A stretch of 64,000 nt of DNA from Chamaelirium japonicum (lineage: Eukaryota; Streptophyta; Magnoliopsida; Liliales; Melanthiaceae): the NCBI GenBank assembly GCA_947650365.1, contig OX393551.1, positions 62,613,173 through 62,677,172 of the forward strand, read 5' to 3'. Positions 45,015 through 57,095 of the stretch are shown here, piece by piece. The notes beneath the pieces are model-generated. The model did not search any database. It worked only from the letters and a program-made list of their open reading frames with translations, and was not told the DNA's origin. A program made the translations under genes and the position numbers. How positions within the stretch are numbered: position 1 is the first letter of the stretch; each line of letters starts with the position of its first letter.

Positions 45015-45966
45015 AGTGTTGGGACCCAAACCAAGCGGCCCTGGTCGAAACCAAGGTCGAGGGGCTTTGGTCGGCTTCCTAAATCTCTCAGACGTAGATG
45101 ATTTTCTTGGTTTTCTAGACTTAGAAAAATTCAAAGTGTTGGGACCAGGGCCAACGGACCCAGGTCCTGGTCGGCTTTCTAAGTCTCTCAGACTTAGCTA
45201 CTAATAAACTTCTAAGTGTTGGGACCAGGGCGGAGGGGCCTGATCAGCTTTCTAGGTCTCTCAGATTTAGCTAAATTTCTATGTCTTCCATATTTAGAAA
45301 TTTTCTAAGTGTCAAGACCATGGCCGAAGGCCGAGGGGTCTTGGTCAGCTTTTTCAGTTTCTTAAACTTACCTAAATTTTTGGGTCTTCCTGACTTAAAA
45401 AGTTTCTACGTGTTGGGACCAGGGCTAAGGGACCCTGGTCCGCTTCCTAAGTCTCTGAAGCATAGCTACTTTTTTGGATCTTCCAGACTTAAAAAAATTA
45501 TACATGTCGGGTCCAGAGCCAAGGGGCCCTGGTCGGCTTTATAAGTCTCTCAGACTTAGCTAAATTTCTGGGACTTCCAGACTTAGAAATTTTCTAAGTG
45601 TCAAAACCAGGGCCGAGGAGAATTGGTTAGTTTCTTCAGTCTCTCGGACTTGGCAAAAATTTTGGGTTTTTTAGACTTAAAAAGTTTCCAAGTGTTGGGA
45701 CGAGGGCCGAGAGGCCCTGGTCGGCTTCTCAAGTCTTTCAGACTTAGCTAAATTTTTGGGTTTTCCAGACTTAGATTAAGTGTCGAGACCAAGGCCAACG
45801 GGCCCTGGTCGGCTTCCTCAATCTATCAAACTTAACTAAATTTTTGGGTCTTCCAGACTTAAAATATTTCTAAGTATAAGGACCAGGGGTGAGGGGCCCT
45901 GGTCAGCTTCCTAATTCTCTCAGACTTAGATAAATTTTGAGTCTTCTAGACATAGAAAATTTTAAG
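45015..45966 (+). repeat. Satellite-like tandem array, about ten units of 93 bp
   Basis: Units begin near 45017, 45138, 45218, 45309, 45411, 45505, 45597, 45690, 45780 and 45875. A consensus unit has GTGTTGGGACCAGGGCC, GAGGGGCCCTGGTCGGCTTC, AAGTCTCTCAGACTTAGCTA, then AATTTTTGGGTCTTCCAGAC. Each unit contains two inverted repeats: GACCAGGGCC...GGCCCTGGTC and AAGTCT-CTC-AGACTT. No coding sense. Units differ by several substitutions and small indels, so the array is old. Confidence 0.88.
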
Positions 45967-46466
45967 TTTACATTCACAAAGTACACAATGCCCCCTTAGC
46001 TACTCGTTGATGTGGATTCCCATAAACAACATTGCCAGAAATGCTCCCTATTAAAGTAACATAACCAAGTACATAACTACACCATATCATCGCCCAAGTC
46101 TCTATCCTATCAAGATGGGGTCGACTATAAGGAAGATTTAGAAGAATTTTCTGACCGAATGTCACCTGGAATCCACCATCAAGGCAACTTTCATGCCAAT
46201 TGCAAAGACACCTAAAAGTCTATTTCACGGGTAAGCTCCTACCTTACTAGTTACGCAATTTACGCTTATGGAACTAAAAAGCGAAAAAATATAACGATAA
46301 CTAAAATAGTACTAGTAATATTTAAATTTTAAAAATATAAATAAAAGTTAAATATTATGATACACAATGGCATGCCATATACGAATATTGTAACGCACAA
46401 ATGGCCCTTATTTATTTGAAAAATTGTAAAGTTAAATAGAACATGAATAAAACCATTAATCATAAC
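45967..46466 (-). other. Unassigned sequence with a possible LINE 3'-end fragment
   Basis: The minus strand near 46140-46080 reads CCTTATAGTCGACCCCATCT and GATAGGATAGAGACTTGGG, reminiscent of the 3' untranslated ends of plant RTE-type LINEs. No coding frame. Low confidence. Confidence 0.35.
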
Positions 46467-46943
46467 TAGGGGAGTAAAAAAATCCCATCGGCCCGAACCT
46501 AGTCCGAAAGTCAATGGCTCGAACTCGACTCGGCCCAACCCGAACATACCATGGGCCGAGTTCGGGCCACCACCTTGAGCCCACAGCCCAGCCCAACTTG
46601 GCCCGGAAGGAAGCCCAAAAGCCAGGCTCAAGAGCCCGATATAATTATTGTGTACTTATTTTATATATACAAAGCGGGTACATTGAACATTAAAAAGATA
46701 TGGTACAATGATTATGGCTTCTCTAAATCTGAGCCTTCAAATCCCACTGTGTACAGATATTTTTTCTATTAAAAACCATATTTTTAGCTCAAACCCGGCT
46801 CGGCCTGAAATTCCATATATATGTATACCCGGGTCGGGGCTGGGCCCGAGCTCAAACCCACGGCCCAGCCCGACAAGCCTGACGGGCCCATTCGGACTTG
46901 TCATCTCTAGGCCAGACCCAGCCCGGTCCGTTTTACACCCCTA
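46467..46943. mobile_element. hAT-type MITE (477 bp)
   Basis: Termini TAGGGGAGTAAAAAAATCCC and, on the other strand, TAGGGGTGTAAAACGGACC. Flanks ATCATAAC (46459-46466) and ACCATAAC (46944-46951) match at 7 of 8, fitting an hAT target duplication. Subterminal DNA is rich in GGCCCGA and CCCAGCCC. No coding capacity. Confidence 0.85.
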
Positions 46944-47089
46944 ACCATAACACTACCCATCTAGCATTTTCTCATCTATTTGAGACCAACTTTATGAATC
47001 CTTCGGCATTGATCATTCTTGTTAAGTGCTATCTCTGTTATCAGAACAACCTCCTCCATCGTTTTTTACATATTCGAATAATGTTGTGG

Positions 47090-47730
47090 GTGAAAAATCC
47101 GGCTAGCGCCTGACGGTGGGACCCCCCAGCCCTGCCTAGGGCCCACGGAGATGATGGTGGGACCCGCCAACCCAGTCTAGGACCCACAAAGGTGGTCTAG
47201 GGCCTGGTAAATCCCCCCAAATATTTATTAAAACCCCAGATTTTTTTCAAAACTCTATAAATAGCAAATCTTGTAACTAATCCAAACCAGAATTCATTAT
47301 TCTCATTTCTACTTTCTGTTTTTCAGAGCTCCTTGAGCCTTCTGGTAATCAGACTCTAGTCAAAATTACTCTACCCTCTGTCTACTTGTATAAGCACTCA
47401 TTGGCCTGTCGAGAATAGCTTTACTTTTTCAGAGTTACTTGATTCAAAGATTGCGTCATACCGCACGGAGACGTAGGCTGGACTGTCGAGAATAGCTTTA
47501 CTTTTTCAGAGTTACTTGATTCAAAGATTACGTCATACCGCACGGAGACGTAGACTTTGGCTAAACTCCGTCACCGCATCCTATGCCAACTCTCTTTCTC
47601 TCTATCTCAAAACAGTGTCTGTATGACGGTAATGCATCGCACCTCAAAGTCAACCCTCTACAGTGCATCGTACCTCAAAGTCAACCCTCATTCGACTGTT
47701 GGAGGGAGATCGTATGACGACAATAATTTC
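47090..47730 (+). repeat. Promoter-like repeat with internal tandem duplication, possible solo LTR or small retroelement
   Basis: CTCTATAAATAGC (TATA at 47256-47263) is followed by a 77-bp tandem duplication: CTGTCGAGAATAGC... at 47406 and again at 47483, each ending GCACGGAGACGTAG. A second short duplication (GTGCATCG.ACCTCAAAG) lies at 47632 and 47662. It could be a solo LTR or TRIM, but I could not find both termini. Confidence 0.45.
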
Positions 47731-47734
47731 CCCC

Positions 47735-48830
<1,096 letters not shown>

Positions 48831-50300
48831 TCTGATCAAGAAATTAACTAATTGTCATTGACATAGTATCGATGCAGCTTTCCCATAACAAAAGTAAAAG
48901 AATAAACTTCAATAGTATGTATTTTACATAATGGCGAAGTAGAACATGAGTGGGTTTTCCACGAAAATCCTTGCATGCTCTTTCATTTTTGGTGTTTCTC
49001 TTATTCTTTTTGAGTGATCCATTCAGATTTTGGAAGATCGTGGGCAAGAAATTTGAAACTTTTTCTCACAAGAACCATATGAATTTCTTTTATTCTTTCT
49101 AAATATTTACACTAGTTGTCTAATCAAGAAAATAATTACAACATATCATGGACATAATATCGACTTCGAATTTTCCGTAACAAAACTAAAACCCTTCCCA
49201 TCAATGAAGAATGAATACTTTTAGTCTCACATCCATATCCGTATTGGATAACAATACTTGTCGGATACTCGAAGATATGTATCCAATACATTTCTTGTGT
49301 ATCCCAAATTTAAGAATACTGAACTTTATAAATGGATACTTGGGCATATAACTGAGATACAAATGGGCAAATTAAAGACAAGCTTTACGTTATTTTTGGA
49401 TTATGTACGTTTATAATCAATGATGAACATAATCATAGAAAAATTGAGCAGCAAAAGTTATCAAGAAAATGAATAGTCCATTCATACTAACAATTGAAAA
49501 GAACAGTATGGGAAGGAGGATCAGCTTCTAATGATAAAACATATGTGAAATGTGAGAGAAGACAACCCAAAATCAAATGACACCCCTTGGTCAATGCATA
49601 TAGAAAAATGGAGAATAGCTTTCCCATAGACTTTCAATGAGGACAGATGGAAGCAAGATAGCAAATGCAAAGGCATCAAACAAACAATAGCCCTCCATAG
49701 ACTTCCAATTAATCACTATAGGAAACTGTAAATTAAATCAATTAATGGTTTCACACACACACACACCTACCCCATGAGGTACCCATCAATCCATTCATTG
49801 ACCTATTTATTATAAGGGCCACTTGCAAAGCCTCTTGACACTTCTACCCCCATCACTCATCAAGGACACAAAATCATCTAAAAATTTTGGTTAGAAACCC
49901 CATTACTCACCATCTACTCTTATTCCATATTTACCCTTATGAAATGACGAAAATACCCGAATATCCGACAATTTTTCAAGGACGACAGAAAGAAAACAAT
50001 TGTCTTGCAATAGGATTACAATTGTCTTGTAACGAGCTTATAATTTGTGAAATAATAAATCAAACATATTACATTAACAAAATAAGAAGTATTTAAAAAA
50101 AATTACAAATTCAGATGATCTGAACCAGTGATCGAAAGGGTATTTTGGTCATATTGCATCCGACGAAGGCAATCATACCGAATACATTTAGAAAAAGAAA
50201 AACATTGGCTGGAAGTATATATCAATTCCCATATGAAATTGAATCTGAAAAAAAAAAAAAAAACAGGAAAAGTGTTTTTAAAAATAATTGAACAAAGACG
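48831..50300. other. AT-rich intergenic sequence
   Basis: No gene found. A loose direct repeat of about 90 bp (near 48795-48890 and 49085-49190, sharing CTAATCAAGAAA-like and ATAGTATCGA-like blocks), a (CA)n at 49750-49766 and an A run at 50249-50263. Open frames here are short and AT-driven. Confidence 0.6.
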
Positions 50301-50349
50301 GATTAATCAAAATAATCAAAACCGAGCTAAAACAGCATGCGGAGTGGAG

Positions 50350-50640
50350 GAACAGATCAGATTACCAGGGTCGGGCTTCAAGGGCGACGAGCCGCGGCCT
50401 CTCACGGAAGGGCAGGTCGTGCCGGCGAGCTCCGAGCTCCGGCGGACTCGATCAACGGCAGCAGCGGAGGGGATGGAATCGGCGGGATTCCGAGAACGGC
50501 GGAGCACGAGAAGGCGCAGAACACACCCTCACTGACCCTTCTCTCCTTTCGGATCAATGGTGGCATCGAAAGCGTCGTGCTCTCGGGTGTGCATATATAT
50601 AGTTGAGCTATAATTACTATTTTGCCCATCTTCAAGGGCT
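50350..50640 (-). promoter_or_regulatory. Candidate promoter and first exon (minus strand)
   Basis: On minus: CAACTATATATATGCACACC (TATA near 50590-50600), then a GC-rich stretch with CT-rich parts (50580-50370), and CCTGGTAATCTGATCTG near 50372, a good plant splice donor. This looks like a 5' untranslated or short coding first exon read leftwards. The only intact gene downstream on that strand is the NET4-like gene 6.7 kb away. A partial inverted copy lies at 54290-54435. Confidence 0.5.
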
Positions 50641-51540
50641 AATTAGGTAAATTACGACAGCATTTTGTCGTTAGTAATAAAAGCGACAGGCGTTCGCTTA
50701 CTATCTTCACCTGCTCCCGCCACACGGCGTGATCAGTCGGCCTCGAGCGAAACCCATCACCTGCGTTAGATCTAAAGTTTCTCACACATGTGATGTGGGC
50801 CATGGAACTCATCCAACAGTTGGGTTGGGTAAATCGCGATATAAAGTCTGTTTGTCCGTGGCGCTTCAATAACCAGTGCATGTCCGTGCCTGACGGCACT
50901 ACAGCAGGCCGTCTTTGGCGGCAACACACTTGTCAGTAATGCAACAGACCGTCTTTGACGGTAAAACACCCCCCTCCCCCCAACCTCAGAATCCAAATCT
51001 TCTGCCCCATTTATCTACCCCCAAAGTCACAGCCGTCCGTTGCACTCATACCCGACCCGTGCATCGCACTCGGTCCAAACCGGCAGGCAAAGAAACATAT
51101 ATGATTGACCCCCCGACATATGCTCCAAGTTGTACCTGATCATTGTTGTCCCTTTGCCTATCGGTTGGGATGAGTGCGATGTACTAGTCGGGTCTGGGTG
51201 CAACAAAAGACTATGACTTCGGGGGCAGACGATGGAGAAGAGAAATGCAGCAGAAGATTTGGGTTCCCAATCTTTCATATAACCATGATATCACGTAGTT
51301 GTCATCACGGATCAAAAACAAATGCTTGAGCATCTCTCGGGGTGCATCATAGCCACACGATGGCTGCCACCATGACAGATGCATCGCACTCAGCCCGAAT
51401 TGCACCCGTCGGCTTCTTTGATTTAAATGACTATTGTGAAGAGAGGTGTTTGCTCCAGCATTTCTGATTGATTCGTGATGCCAGCTAAGATGGTATCACG
51501 GTTATAACAACGTTTTTGTACCACCGAGGAGAGAGAGAGA
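50641..51540. other. Mosaic of repeat R pieces and unassigned sequence
   Basis: 50780-50900 matches 27330-27430 (AAATCGCGATATAAAGTCTG and neighbours). 51025-51070 (CCGTCCGTTGCACTCATA, CCGACCC) resembles 27866-27890 and 54090-54115. No gene recognised. Confidence 0.55.
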
Positions 51541-51898
51541 TACAGGGAGAGAGAGACGAAGAGAACAGTATTTTGAAAACCGGACCGGATGGGCGGTTCA
51601 ATCGGTTTGGACCGGAACCGGAACATGTTTCGGTTTAGTCTTTGAATAAACCGGTTGTATGACAGGACTGGGCGGTTGAACCGGTTTGGACCGGAACATG
51701 TTTCAGTTCAGTCTTTGAATAAACCGGTTTGTATGTTAACCCAGGAATCAAACCTTGTCATTGAAGAATTTAGAATATTTTAAAATATATCTATTTTAAA
51801 AAGAATATTTTCATGCAGTTCAAATGGTTGAACCACCGACTTGAACAAATTTGGACCGAACCGGATACCTTTTCGGTTCACCCAGTTCGGTTTTAAAA
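51540..51898. mobile_element. MITE-like element with ACCGGTT/CGGTTT repeats
   Basis: From AAAACCGGACCGGATGGG to CAGTTCGGTTTTAAAAAAC on the far side, with an internal duplication of about 75 bp (GGGCGGTTCAATCGG... at 51590 and GGGCGGTTGAACCGG... at 51671). No clean target duplication. Both flanks are GA repeats (51526-51556 and 51899 onwards), suggesting insertion within a purine tract. Confidence 0.55.
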
Positions 51899-52286
51899 AA
51901 CACAGAGAGAGAGATCGTGGGGGAGAGAGAGACCAAGAAAGAGAGAGAGACGGGAGAGAGAGTGGAACAGAGACGCGAAGAGAGAAAGAGAGAAAGACGC
52001 AGAGAGAGAGATGGAAGGAGAGCGAGAGAGAGAGAGAGATGGAAAGAGAGAGCGAGAGAGATCGAAGAGAGAGGGACGGACGGAGAGGGGGGGAGAGATC
52101 GGAGAGAGAAAGAGACGGACGAAGAGAGAGACGGACGGAGAGATAGAGGGAGAGAAAATCAGGAAGAGAGAGATGGAGAGAGAGAATGAGATCGTGGAGA
52201 GAGAAAATCGGGAAGAGAGAGAGCGACGGAAAGAGAGCAAGAGAGATCGAGAGAGAGAGAGAGAGAGCAGAGAAAGAGAGACGGAC

Positions 52287-52326
<40 letters not shown>

Positions 52327-52590
52327 GAACGGAAAGAGAGAGAGAGAGAGAGAGACGGACAGAGAGAGAGAAAATCGGGAAGAGAGAGAAATACGGGGAG
52401 AGAGAAAGATCTGGGAAGAGAGAGAGAAAGAGAGATTGGGGGAAGAAGAGAGAGAGTGAAGATCGGAGAGAGAGAAAGAGAGAGAAATCGGAGAGAGAGA
52501 CAGACGGAGAGAGAGAGAGAGAGAGAATCGAGAAGAGAGAGAAATACGAGGAAAGAGAGAAAGAGAGATTCGGGGAAGAAGAGAGGGAAC
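51899..52590 (+). repeat. Long purine (GA-rich) tract, about 690 bp
   Basis: Almost entirely A and G on +, built from GAGAGAGA interspersed with ACGGACGGA and ATCGGGAAGAGAG motifs, some recurring every 60-90 bp. Open frames through it encode only Arg/Glu or Ser/Leu runs and are artefacts. Capable of triplex DNA in principle. Confidence 0.9.
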
Positions 52591-52852
52591 GACTATGATC
52601 GCAAAAGAGTTTTGTCTAGTCAGCATTTGATTCCTTTTTGTCTAGTCGGCAAAAAACCGACGTCCCTTGTTATATAGACTCATGCCAGCTGGCGACTTTG
52701 AGTCTTTGACAGTACTGCTCGCTTTGGTTTTTTTTTTTTGAGGTTTTTTTCAGAAGGGATTTTTTTCAAAATGATATTTAAAAAATAGATATTTAATTCA
52801 ATAACGTTTGATCAAAAGTATTTATTAGGTTAGCGCGACAACCACATGGCAT
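52591..52852. other. Unassigned, with a short piece of repeat R
   Basis: CATGCCAGCTGGCGACTTTGA (first 20 bases shared) near 52682 matches 27429 onwards. The rest is AT-rich with no gene. Confidence 0.5.
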
Positions 52853-52853
52853 T

Positions 52854-53100
52854 AGGGGTGGCAATGGGTCGGGTCGGGGTCAGGGTCGGGGTCGGGGTCG
52901 GGTTGAGACATAGATATAAGGGCAAAACACCCAACCCGAACCCGACCCATCTAATAAACGGGTCAAAAACTTAAACCCATGTGGCCGGCGACAACGGGTA
53001 GCCCATGTGGCGGTGGGGGTGGGGGTTGGTGGCATGATAATGGATATTGAATGGCGGGGGATGGTGGCCGATGGGACGATGGTGGCCACCACCATGTGAA
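52854..53100. mobile_element. hAT-MITE left end, GGGTCGGGTC-rich
   Basis: Begins TAGGGGTGGCAATGGGTCGG, a standard hAT-MITE terminus. GGTCGGGGTC repeats and the complementary CCCAACCCGAACCCGACCC follow. The right terminus is not visible, so it is truncated. Confidence 0.55.
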
Positions 53101-53135
53101 GTGGAAAAAAAGTTTGCTAGAATTATTTTTATGAT

Positions 53136-53350
53136 AAATTACACTTTCCTCCCCCCTGAAGTTTAGCTCAAAAACATTTAACCCCCCTATAGTTAAAAAA
53201 TAACATTTTGCATCCCTTCAATTCAGCTTCGATCAGACCAAAGGGGTATTGTGCAAACATTTCAAACTTTAGGGAGTGATTTGGAACAAAATAAACTATA
53301 GGGGGGGTTAAGTGTTTTTGAGCTAAACTTCAAGGGGTTAAGTGTAACTT
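53136..53350. mobile_element. Foldback MITE (about 215 bp) with TIRs of about 60 bp
   Basis: Left arm from AAATTACACTTTCCTCC through GAAGTTTAGCTCAAAAACA to AACCCCCCTATAGTT. The right arm on the other strand reads AAGTTACACTTAACCCC, GAAGTTTAGCTCAAAAACA, AACCCCCCCTATAGTTT. The arms cover more than half of the element. No coding capacity. The superfamily is unclear because I see no clean target duplication. Confidence 0.75.
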
Positions 53351-53359
53351 GCTTTGTTG

Positions 53360-53690
53360 TTTTCCCCAAATTGAGGGGGGGTGGGGGGGGGGGGCTCAAG
53401 CCCCCCCTAGGCCTAATGTAGGTCCGCCCCTGGCCGACGGGGGTGGCGGTGGTGGGCAATCGGTGGTCGGTGGGGGTAGTGGTCGACGAGACGGCGCTGG
53501 GTGGTGGCAGACGGGGTGGCGTTGGCGGCGGGAGGTGCTCGCCGGTGGCGGTGGCGGGCAACCGGTGGTCGATGACGACAACGACGGGAGGTGCTCGCAG
53601 GTGGTCGACGGCGGCAGGCGGGTGGGGCGACGACGACGATGATGGACTACAGTCGGTAGTAGTATTAGCATCCCTCTAGGATTAATTCCA
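53360..53690. other. GC-rich GGTGGCGG sequence
   Basis: A G run at 53377-53393, then GGTGGC and GGTCGACG repeats. A 60-bp loose duplication around GGGAGGTGCTCGC (53538 and 53587). Frames are Gly/Arg or Pro/Thr low complexity. No gene called. Confidence 0.55.
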
Positions 53691-53965
53691 TGGCCCAATC
53701 ATAGCCATTGAAATGGGACGCATCACGTGCCTCTTCCTAAAACGCCAGTGATTGAAAGAGGAGACAGATCATCAGTGAAGTAGAGTAAAATCCTTTTAAA
53801 ATAAAAAGTACAGTCTCTTATAAGCCTCAAGGATACTTTAATACGAAATAATAAATAAAAATTATCAGTAAAGTAATGCAAAAAGCAGCTATGTCTATTA
53901 TCCAGCAATAACACATAGTTGGGGGGCCATTCTGAAAAAACCTAAATTTTTTAAGATGTTCTGGA
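53691..53965. other. Unassigned AT-rich sequence
   Basis: No coding or repeat signature recognised. Confidence 0.5.
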
Positions 53966-54435
53966 AACGCCTCGAGACCCGCATGCTCAACCCTGCCAAT
54001 TCTGCGCGTTTATTTGGGCTGAACCTACCCAGTCACGTGAGAGCTTGACCTTCCCAACTCGACTTGGCACTTGGCAACGTGGCACGATCACACCCGTCCG
54101 TTGCATGTAGCCCCGATCAATGACTTCGCACTCAGCCCAACTCTCACGCAAACGGACAGCTTTGATCGAGTGCCAAGTCAAGTTGGCAAACGAGTTGGCT
54201 ATGTGGCATAAGAGCATGTACAGCGGCCTCAGCCACATAATGCCACATCAGCTTTGATGAGCCACCTCCATCTTGTTTGTTGCATGCAACGGACTCATCA
54301 TTAGCCCTTGCAGAGATGGGCAAAATAGTCATTATAGCCCAACTACATATAAGCACACCCGAGGGCACCAAGCTTTTGAGGTCACCATCCATCCGAAACC
54401 GAAACTGAAACCGAAACCGAAAGGAGACAAGAAAG
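53966..54435 (+). repeat. Repeat R copy without MITEs, followed by an inverted copy of the promoter segment
   Basis: 53985-54305 matches the three R pieces at 27490-28640 but lacks both inserted MITEs. 54296-54435 matches the reverse complement of 50640-50530: TTAGCCCTTG..GATGGGCAAAATAGT, a TATA-like CTACATATAAGCACACCCGAG, then CATCCATCCGAAA. A small (CGAAAC)n expansion lies at 54397-54420. The copy stops at 54435 where CopD was inserted. Confidence 0.68.
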
Positions 54436-55882
54436 TGTTGGGTGTGTGTTTATAAAACCACACAAAACCAACTAGAGTTTAGTCCCATATCTATTTGGGG
54501 AGAAATCTCCTACCAACTTATAAGGAATTCCACTCTTCCTCTTACTGGTCATCATACTAGAGGAGAAACTCCACTAGCTCATACATGCGCGCGTGTGTGT
54601 GTCGGGCCGGGCTTGGGCTGGACGGCATGTGTGCACGCGCGCCCGTGGACCCGAACCCGGACCCGGACACGATAGCACCTCCGAAATGGGCTGCTCCGCA
54701 CCTGCCTTATTTTTATTTTTCCTTTTAAACCTATCACTTATTATTTTTCTTTTTGGCTACTAGCCGTTCTGCATGCGACCCGTTGCTGTATGCTAGCTGT
54801 TACAAGGCTGCTCTCTACGAGCTGTAACGTGCGGGGTTAATGGGCTTCATCGCAGGCCATGAACCACTCCCCTCATTCAGCCCTCTATTAACTGCCCAAG
54901 GCCTATATAAGGCCCAGTGCAGCTATAGAGATCACACACTCCGAAAATCAGAATTGCTCTCTGCCTATCCCTCTCCCGTTCTCTCAAGCTTGTGCTGTGG
55001 TGCTGCCCCCTTGCTCCGAGAAGACTCCCTCTCTCGGATCAAAGATGTGTTGCGGTGCTGCTTCCATGCTTCGAGAAGATCTTCGTCGAGTCGCTGGGTT
55101 CCTGAAAGTGTTCGAGGTTCACAAAGCGTTCTTGAAATCGTGCCGACGAGAAGGAGGTCGCTTGATCGGGGTCGTAGTATCTCCGAGAACCATTGCCAGG
55201 AGACCCGCATGAGGAGGACAATAAGTTTCTTGGGATAGCGCCTAGCGTGCTTCAACCATAAGGCCAGAATTTCTAACTCTATTTTTTTTCTATTATTAAA
55301 TCCATTAAAACGACTTGCATCTAATACAAAACCTAAATAGCGATAAATAATATTTAGGATTATATATCTCTCTCTCACTTTTAGAAAAGTTCGACAAGGC
55401 GAATGACGGCTCCATAGAATTCGCTCTGCCTTGGCAAACCATTTCTAAAAGAAATTTGTGACGTGTCTTTGCTTGCAAAAATAATACTTGTTAAACAATA
55501 TATCTTTCAATATTAAGGATTTGATTAAACTCCTAAGTTTGCTAGTATAGAACGGTTACATTTCCAACAATCCAAGAAACTTATTGAATTATTTAATTGT
55601 TCATCGATCATAAGTTTAAATTAAAGGATTAATCAATATCTTTTATTGTGCTCTCTATTTGCTTGTTAATATTATTAGACTTGTTTTCATAAATTAGATT
55701 GTTTGCACAATCATCTATTAGTTGATAATAGTTACGTGATAGCCACTAGTTACAAAATTATTTTCTACAAAAGTTAATTAGAAGCATATATTTTAGAAAA
55801 TACTAAAAGTCGTCTACTGAATATTCCACTGCCTACGGTGTCTAGACAGGCTTAACAAATCGGCATTAAATTGCCCAATGTA
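54436..55882 (+). repeat. CopD 5' LTR
   Basis: Matches 60654-61403 over its first 750 bp. The right border is uncertain. It is placed at about 55882 because a primer-site-like TTGGTACTTGAGCGAG (13 of 16 to the initiator-Met consensus) follows. An alternative end is TTTCCAACA at 55569, with no primer site after it. GCCCATATAAGGCCC-like (CCTATATAAGGCCC) at 54902-54916 is the probable TATA. Confidence 0.75.
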
Positions 55883-55883
55883 C

Positions 55884-55899
55884 TTGGTACTTGAGCGAG
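55884..55899 (+). promoter_or_regulatory. CopD degenerate primer-binding site
   Basis: TTGGTACTTGAGCGAG, close to the initiator-Met site TTGGTATCAGAGCGAG. Three mismatches. Confidence 0.5.
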
Positions 55900-56084
55900 C
55901 CTAGTGCTCCACCTCCTACCTAGAGCCCATATGGCCGTTAGGATTTGAAAATTTTATTTGGACTTCTAAAAGTCACATATATTCAAGTGTGCTTTGAAAT
56001 TGATAAAACTATTTTTCAATCCACAGATTTCGACTCTTTTATTTTATCCGAAATTGTCTCACCAAACTGTAAAACCCTTAGTAC

Positions 56085-57095
56085 CAAACTTGAGAAGTTT
56101 GACGGGTCTAACTTCAAGAGGTGGCAAAACCTGATACGTTTCTGGCTAACCACACTTGGGTTACTATCAGCCATAGGTAAAACTGCACCAGGAGTATCTA
56201 GTGGGTCTAGCCAAACTCATTATACCCAAGCTTTTACTTCCTAACCTGATCACGAACCAACTTCTAGCATTCCCACTTGGAACCCAGAAGATATCAGCTA
56301 CCATGGCCTTCATAGGATTCTAGGGGGCCTTATTCGATAGACTCTATGACATCTATTATACTATCCAAAACCCTAAGGACATATGTGATACCCTCGAGCG
56401 TAAGTATAGCGTAGATGATGATGGAGTAAAACACTTTAAAGCATCAGAATTTAACAGCTTCAAAATGGTTGACTCCAAACCCATGAATAATCAGATCCAT
56501 GAGTTTGAGAATTTAGTCCAACACCTGAAGACTAAGGTTTCACCCTTGATGAAACCTTCCAAATAGTCTGCCTTATAGATAAACTACTTACTTTTTGGTC
56601 TGAGTTTTTCAAGCACCTAAGTCATATCCAAGGTGACCTAACCCTAACTCAAGTTCTAAACTCTACTAGAATTGAGGAGCAATATAGGCTCAGGAAAAAG
56701 GGATCCTCTGAATCCAAACCCAAGTTCAACAATATAGAGGGTCAACGATCCAAGCCATTCCAAAAACTTAAACATAAGTTTCGGAAGAAACCCTTACATC
56801 CTAAGCCTAAAGCATATACCAAGAAGCCCTACCATAGCAACCATAATCCTAACCATCCCAATGACCAAAAGAAGGAACGAGTGCACTGCTGCTATGTCTG
56901 TGGTCAGACCAATCACATGGCCAACTAATGCTTCTACAAGAAGACAGCACCACCTCCAAATCGAAGAAGGAATGGTCCAACGCCACCTGGCTCCCAAGTT
57001 AACATGGTGACCTCTGAAGCTGGCTCTTTTGGGACTGCTTTCAGGTCTGTTCTCTTCACCCCTGAAATTAACATGACCTTTCAAGCATTTGATTC
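56085..57095 (+). pseudogene. CopD Gag, decayed
   Basis: LEKFDGSNFKRWQNLIRFWL opens the capsid region (56085). DTLERKYSVDD and LTLTQVLNSTRIEEQ follow. A Lys-rich region precedes a zinc knuckle CYVCGQTNHMAN-stop-C near 56893-56935, where a TAA lies just before the last Cys. Several other stops and a frame change near 56565. Would form the particle in a live element. Confidence 0.85.

Noticed and set aside
50316-50635. Protein-coding first exon in the GC-rich segment at 50.4 kb
   Set aside because: Frames on both strands lack recognisable domains; an untranslated leader fits as well, so only a promoter-like call is made.
52011-52677. Long open frames through the GA tract (Arg/Glu runs on +, Ser/Leu runs on -)
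   Set aside because: A GA dinucleotide repeat opens all frames; the products are simple repeats with no domain.
55569-55569. Alternative CopD 5' LTR end at TTTCCAACA
   Set aside because: Nothing like a primer-binding site follows, whereas a close initiator-Met match lies at 55884. Not fully excluded.
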